A stretch of DNA of 64,000 bases from an uncultured Clostridia bacterium (GTDB lineage Bacteria > Bacillota > Clostridia > Oscillospirales > Acutalibacteraceae), in NCBI GenBank assembly GCA_937880805.1, contig CALGRR010000004.1, positions 1 to 64,000 of the forward strand. The letters run 5' to 3'. Positions 61,401 to 64,000 of the stretch are shown in pieces. The position numbers and the translations under genes are program-made. Numbering within the stretch: position 1 is the stretch's first letter; each line of letters begins with the position of its first letter. The notes beneath the pieces were generated by a model. That model was not told where the DNA came from, did no database searches, and saw only the letters and a program-made list of their open reading frames with translations.

Positions 61401-64000
61401 GATGAATACCTTTCGGGTAACGTCAGAAAGAAACTTGAACTTGCAAAACGGACTGCTGAAATTTATCCCGATGATTACAGTGCCAATGTTGAAATGCTTG
61501 AAAAAGTACAACCCGAAGATTTGACAGCAAGTGAAATCTCTGTCCGCTTGGGTGCGACTTGGCTCCCGGTTGATGTTGTTGAACAGTTTATGTTTGAACT
61601 CTTACAAACACCGAGATATGCTCAATGGAATATAAAGGTACACTATTCACCGATTTCCGCAGAGTGGAATATCGAAAACAAAAACTATGACCGTATGAAT
61701 GTTATTGCCAACACCACATACGGAACAAGCCGAATAAATGCATATAAGATTATAGAGGAAACTCTTAATCTTAAAGATGTGCGTATATTCGATTATGTTG
61801 AAGATGAGAACGGCAACAGAAAACCCGTTCTTAACAAAAAGGAAACTGCCATTGCACAGGGTAAGCAGGAAATGATAAAGCAGGCTTTCCAAGATTGGAT
61901 TTGGCAAGACCCCCACCGCAGAGAGAAACTTGTCCGCATATACAATGACAAGTTTAACTGTATGCGACCCCGTGAGTATGACGGCAGTCACATCAATTTT
62001 TCGGGTATGAATCCCGAAATAACCTTACGACCTCATCAGGTTAATGCGGTTGCAAGAATTATGTACGGCGGTAATTCACTTCTTGCACACGTCGTCGGTG
62101 CGGGCAAAACCTTCACGATGGTTGCTGCGGCACAGGAGAGCAAAAGACTCGGACTTTGTAACAAGTCACTCATTGTTGTTCCTAATCATCTTACGGAACA
62201 GTGGGCAGCAGAATATTTACAGCTTTACCCATCGGCGAATATCCTTGTTGCTACCAAAAAGGATTTTGAAACCAAAAACCGTAAAAAGTTCTGTGCCCGT
62301 ATTGCTACGGGTGATTATGATGCTATTATTATCGGTCATTCGCAGTTTGAAAAAATCCCGTTAAGTCTTGAACGGCAAAAGAGGATGCTTGAAGAACAGA
62401 TTGATGAAATAACCGTTGGTATCGGACAAATCAAGTTTAACAAGGGCGAGAAATTCTCTGTTAAACAGCTTGAAAAAACTAAAAAGTCCTTGCAGGCAAA
62501 ACTCCAAAAACTCAACGACCAAACCCGTAAGGATGCTGTTGTCACCTTTGAAGAACTCGGTGTTGACAGGCTCTTTGTAGACGAGGCTCACAATTTTAAG
62601 AATTTGTACCTCTACACAAAAATGCGTAATGTCGGCGGTATTGCCCAGACCGAAGCACAGAAGTCATCTGACCTCTATATGAAGTGCAGATACCTTGATG
62701 AAATCACAGGCAGTAAAGGTGTTATTTTCGCTACGGGTACACCTGTTTCAAACTCTATGGTAGAACTCTATACTATGCAGAGATACTTGCAGTATGAAAC
62801 TCTTGTTGACCGTAATCTGCAACACTTTGACGCTTGGGCTTCAACCTTCGGCGAAACAGTAACCGCTATTGAACTTGCACCGGAAGGTACGGGATACCGT
62901 GCTAAAACCCGATTTGCGAAATTTTATAACCTGCCCGAACTTATGATGATGTTCAAGCAGATGGCAGATATTCAGACGGCAGATATGCTCAATCTTCCAG
63001 TTCCGAAAGCCAACTATCACAATGTTGCGGTTAAACCCACCGAACAGCAGAAAGAGATAGTTGCTTCTCTTGCAGAACGAGCCGAGAAGGTAAGGAATAA
63101 AATGGTGAGTTCCAACATAGACAATATGCTGCTTATTACAAATGACGGCAGAAAGACGGCGCTTGACCAACGCCTTGTTAATGAGTTGTTACCCGATGAC
63201 CCATCGAGCAAGGTATCTGTTTGTGCTGATAATGTTTTCGATATGTGGAACAAAACCACTCCGCAGAAATCCACACAGCTTGTATTCTGTGACTTATCTA
63301 CTCCGCATAATGACGGTAAGTTTAATGTGTATGATGACATTCGCAAGAAGCTCATAGCAAAAGGCATACCCGAAGCAGAAATTGCCTTTATACACGATGC
63401 CGATACAGAAGCGAAGAAGAAAGAACTGTTCGGCAAAGTTCGCACAGGTAAGGTGCGTGTACTTATAGGCAGTACAGCCAAGATGGGTGCCGGTACCAAC
63501 GTACAGCAAAAACTCATAGCAATCCATCACACCGATTGTCCGTGGCGTCCTGCTGACCTTCAGCAGAGAGAGGGCAGAATTGTCCGACAGGGCAACGAAA
63601 ACCCCGAGGTCGATATTTTCAGCTATGTTACCGAAGAAACCTTTGACGCATACTTGTATCAGTTGGTCGAGAATAAGCAAAAGTTTATAGGTCAGATTAT
63701 GACCTCAAAATCGCCTGTGCGTTCAGCAGAAGATGTTGACGAGCAGGCGTTATCTTATGCCGAAATCAAAGCACTTGCAACAGGTAATCCCCACATCAAA
63801 GAGAAAATGGATTTGGATGTCGCAGTATCTAAACTCAAACTTTTGAAACAAAACCATTTAAGTCAGAGATATGCTCTTGAAGATAAAGTCATTATGTTTT
63901 ATCCCAAAGAGATATTGAGATTGGAAAACCGAATCAAGGGATATGAGGAAGATATTAAGACAGTGGCTGAAAAATCCGTTCCTAATTCAGACGGCTTTTG
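55428..64000 (+). CDS. Giant polyvalent protein: ArdC-like, MutS-I-like, N6-adenine methylase and SNF2 helicase (partial at 3' end)
   Basis: Open from TTG 55428 (GTGAGGTGG upstream) to the window end: 2857 codons with no stop, reading checked across the whole stretch. Regions: ArdC-like ssDNA-binding N-terminus (~1-90; FLRTAANNYKYSFPDQILIF, RWVNRGATGIALL); polar linker (~250-400) that overlaps a second gene; domains of unknown type (~400-1000); MutS-I-like domain (~1005-1105; VLYQVGDFFEAFNDDA, MVGFPAHRLEAYLE); Class I methylase (~1430-1700; ILEPSCGTGNF near 1545, GNVPFGQF near 1611); SNF2 helicase (Walker A HVVGAGKTF near 2223, VDEAHNFKN near 2384, QQREGRIVRQGN near 2713). Known from Tn1549-like ICEs. 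Likely modifies or protects transferred DNA; this is inference. Confidence 0.9.
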   Translation, partial: MASKLQIVTAVFNDEVIKATENQQNWTSFLRTAANNYKYSFPDQILIFAQKPEATACAEISFWNEKFNRWVNRGATGIALLNHSSTYPKLRYVFDVSDTNSRQNIEVPSWQVEERFEAEIAEALENAFGDVGDGSLASIIDDTAQNMVDDNILDYLYSLDEVKHGSFLEDFDEDNIRSVLRNTLVSSIGYMMMTRCGINADDFYDPEDFKDLYNFNTHETIVALGSATSEIAEMGLREIETTVKALQREEKNKNRTFVNSYNFGYDEGAKQKTDTERSNEDVTDNLQTGRRLQNPEHHTSERGNERYTWQVRYDEEKVPDESQESVIQHSADEGRTDETSFGNRTAGSEDVGTVDRTDDESRGSNGSLEGNRPDEVGTVDEQHQTGSRGNGTQGTDLQLSNHDFDARWNGVEYFHQDKEKSELIKTYLTPHTEEIAAFYESHTDKKERSDFIMSFFNSTPYEITLSNGVRAGFEAYSDAIRLWRNDGTDLREAWEKWFQIERSVFGLMLMEEWTEPQALLLPGVEKQMELIGTAVKNEAPLFLPQSAVDYVLCGGSDFSEGKMRIYRQFAESLSKDENIKFLKNEYGTGGHSDALPGSGFWEGHDSKGIEISDHYSVPPRRVLLKWNYVESRLSTLIKSDRYLNPKEKEMYPQWLENRLAQEAEWKKESEIRQLLRYAPEEKETPKEYRYEYNLGDTVYIGADEYTILSLEDPVILSNIQYPLFTEEFSKAVFEKRVRENPANNHLRVEVDVERPAVNDEAETEIDESNKPDFLVQYEQVQKENPDSVVLLHTRGFYNAFGKDAEILAKVTNYTAPGKNLYGNVFTPCCQVLDFNLSYATKRLLENNIEAVVMALDKGVIDRYSPPSLDEVQEPSEYDDGHAAVADVLYDDAFYVDRDKEIVSWMYYNPDGNDGKGQFVTNSFHFEVILEAAQKHADFKDFFDYLGTVSQQEFADYGSEFFDGATEYFHEQPDYTECSLETMQALVEEAKEFEKETSANVEISRNSFLDEYNEIKADNPNSIVLYQVGDFFEAFNDDAKTLATSLQLVLTSRAVNDDERVPMVGFPAHRLEAYLENIRKESRVVISAIPDGETARKIFRMPQIGENSELEPIEKAKKLIDKFCIKEYGKGADFSDMKNIEIAYTTFTDVEIPVQVSVNLVDFRIDRFIDNNYYDSRSYDNLESLIEYELYGLDFDDLVYIPDEVFESKTYTNTALDSEVTDKVVTNERTLAERLVDFYKDFDFYGFRDTLEIGESEEDAASKLAADLQNPKSIDSIIAQLKNIVEEAETDDKEIAEQLIKELEKEKENLPVIPDSELIGKEVMIDGTKFVIEKIDPVFGDVSMRDTSVLYPINRVEKIGLVRELLNQQTAPTYSTEKVAEIPAEESGLPFDVTIQTLRTEEPALTPPVWEEKKQKVTTLHPTVPDSEKHNFRITDDNLGVGGAKEKFRNNMAAINLLHELEFENRLATPEEQEILSKYVGFGGLADAFDESKTNWADEYKELIVTLSPEEYAAARESTLTAFYTPPVVIRAMYEALGNMGFENGNILEPSCGTGNFIGMLPDKMSESKFYGVELDSLTGRIAQQLYQKSGITVQGYEEAALPDSFFDVAVGNVPFGQFKVIDKKYDKHNWLIHDYFFGKTLDKVRPGGVIAFVTSSGTMDKKNPAVRKYIAQRAELLGAIRLPNNTFKANAGTEATSDILFLQKRDTLVNDEPYWVHLDRDENGNEYNKYFVDHPEMVLGDMVMESSQFGQSLTCRPYEGRELSDLLSEAIQNIHAEIKDFELSDVGESEDLSVPADPNVKNFSFTVVEDKIYYRHDSRMTPVDVSATAESRIKGMIEIRDCVRELIRLQTDDYPDLAILSAQERLNEIYDKLTKKYGLLNARANRLVFSDDSSYCLLCSLEVIGENGELKRKADMFTKRTIKPHIAVTSVETASEALAVSIGEKACVDMDYMCKLTGKTEQMLFEELKGVIFLNPEHTSEDSRVPRYLTADEYLSGNVRKKLELAKRTAEIYPDDYSANVEMLEKVQPEDLTASEISVRLGATWLPVDVVEQFMFELLQTPRYAQWNIKVHYSPISAEWNIENKNYDRMNVIANTTYGTSRINAYKIIEETLNLKDVRIFDYVEDENGNRKPVLNKKETAIAQGKQEMIKQAFQDWIWQDPHRREKLVRIYNDKFNCMRPREYDGSHINFSGMNPEITLRPHQVNAVARIMYGGNSLLAHVVGAGKTFTMVAAAQESKRLGLCNKSLIVVPNHLTEQWAAEYLQLYPSANILVATKKDFETKNRKKFCARIATGDYDAIIIGHSQFEKIPLSLERQKRMLEEQIDEITVGIGQIKFNKGEKFSVKQLEKTKKSLQAKLQKLNDQTRKDAVVTFEELGVDRLFVDEAHNFKNLYLYTKMRNVGGIAQTEAQKSSDLYMKCRYLDEITGSKGVIFATGTPVSNSMVELYTMQRYLQYETLVDRNLQHFDAWASTFGETVTAIELAPEGTGYRAKTRFAKFYNLPELMMMFKQMADIQTADMLNLPVPKANYHNVAVKPTEQQKEIVASLAERAEKVRNKMVSSNIDNMLLITNDGRKTALDQRLVNELLPDDPSSKVSVCADNVFDMWNKTTPQKSTQLVFCDLSTPHNDGKFNVYDDIRKKLIAKGIPEAEIAFIHDADTEAKKKELFGKVRTGKVRVLIGSTAKMGAGTNVQQKLIAIHHTDCPWRPADLQQREGRIVRQGNENPEVDIFSYVTEETFDAYLYQLVENKQKFIGQIMTSKSPVRSAEDVDEQALSYAEIKALATGNPHIKEKMDLDVAVSKLKLLKQNHLSQRYALEDKVIMFYPKEILRLENRIKGYEEDIKTVAEKSVPNSDGF
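56269..56625 (+). CDS. tnpV: TnpV-family protein encoded in the +1 frame within the giant gene
   Basis: 118 residues from ATG 56269, with AAAGGAG at 56254-56260, ending in its own TAA. The start MSQITYRQVGDYKIPNITLP and the later blocks KYATMRKKYLMNHKRVLFNI, LLTKGELMKHL, and DQMRWVQLMNNIKQAAEET match the TnpV family of clostridial transposons from end to end. The giant gene reads through the same DNA in its own frame without a stop, where it gives a low-complexity polar linker. So both frames are open, and this is a nested, overprinted gene. TnpV proteins are helical and of unknown function, often found on mobile elements. The good RBS argues for real translation. Confidence 0.8.
   Translation: MSQITYRQVGDYKIPNITLPKEEMNVTLGKYATMRKKYLMNHKRVLFNILLTKGELMKHLSETEQQAQKMLEQLTEQMMKAEGVTEALKETDQMRWVQLMNNIKQAAEETVLKELIYS

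Larger units (their letters stand above)
37849..64000. mobile_element. Integrative (probably conjugative) element, left part
   Basis: Bounded on the left by the tRNA-Arg remnant. It carries genes typical of Clostridia ICEs: parB, spoVG-like, small accessory genes, a TnpV-type protein and a giant methylase-helicase gene of the kind seen in Tn1549-like elements, together with a Tad pilus operon. No backbone housekeeping gene occurs after 37,849. The integrase, relaxase and type IV secretion ATPases are not in the window, so conjugation ability is an inference. Confidence 0.8.

Overview
The window comes from the chromosome of a low-to-medium GC, spore-forming Gram-positive bacterium, most likely a gut member of the Clostridia (Oscillospiraceae/Ruminococcaceae type). 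The basis is the content: a spore cortex-lytic SleC-type enzyme and a GerA-type germinant receptor, Firmicutes housekeeping genes (mrnC, obg, der, ruvCAB, ecfA1-ecfA2-ecfT, ClpE-like ATPase, pgsA), AGGAGG-type ribosome binding sites and TTGACA/TATAAT promoters. The species cannot be fixed from the sequence alone.

Positions 1-37,848 are chromosomal backbone. They hold a spore germination block (143-3769); mtaB divergent from a dacF-type D,D-carboxypeptidase; pgi; a P-loop protein; the yceD-rpmF pair behind a perfect promoter; an oxidoreductase operon with a rare TIM-barrel/Gfo-Idh fusion; a secreted lipase; the leftward operon obg-mrnC-yitT-yebC; and a long rightward series DUF512-der-ruvC-ruvA-ruvB-methyltransferase-two zinc-ribbon proteins-ecfA1-ecfA2-ecfT-truA-DUF5711-cvpA-pgsA-clpE. 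A glycan block follows: a GH78 alpha-L-rhamnosidase, a divergent two-HTH regulator and a GtaA/DUF4965 protein.

At 37,849 the backbone ends in the 3' half of a tRNA-Arg(CCT) gene, cut at the anticodon loop and still followed by its terminator. This is the left junction of an integrative element that fills the rest of the window and continues past 64,000. Next to it are a perfect 18-bp direct repeat (likely integrase arm sites) and about 0.5 kb of DNA rich in interlocking inverted repeats, probably a structured leader RNA. Then come parB, a spoVG-like gene and a compact Tad-type pilus operon: two Flp-like prepilins, prepilin peptidase, CpaB, TadZ-like ATPase, a sortase-anchored Thr/Asp-rich protein, TadA, TadB, TadC and two TadE/F-like pseudopilins. 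A 1.5 kDa-residue-scale secreted protein (about 1497 residues) with six InlB-type B-repeats follows, then small accessory genes and the first 8.5 kb of a giant polyvalent gene (ArdC-like, MutS-I-like, N6-adenine methylase and SNF2 helicase regions).

The most striking points are: (1) a complete TnpV-family protein encoded in the +1 frame inside the giant gene; (2) a self-contained Tad pilus, with an adhesin and a sortase substrate, carried as cargo or as conjugation apparatus on an integrative element; (3) the pseudoknotted non-coding region upstream of parB. No relaxase, VirB4/VirD4 homologue or integrase is seen in the window; they would be expected to the right of it, with the intact tRNA-Arg.
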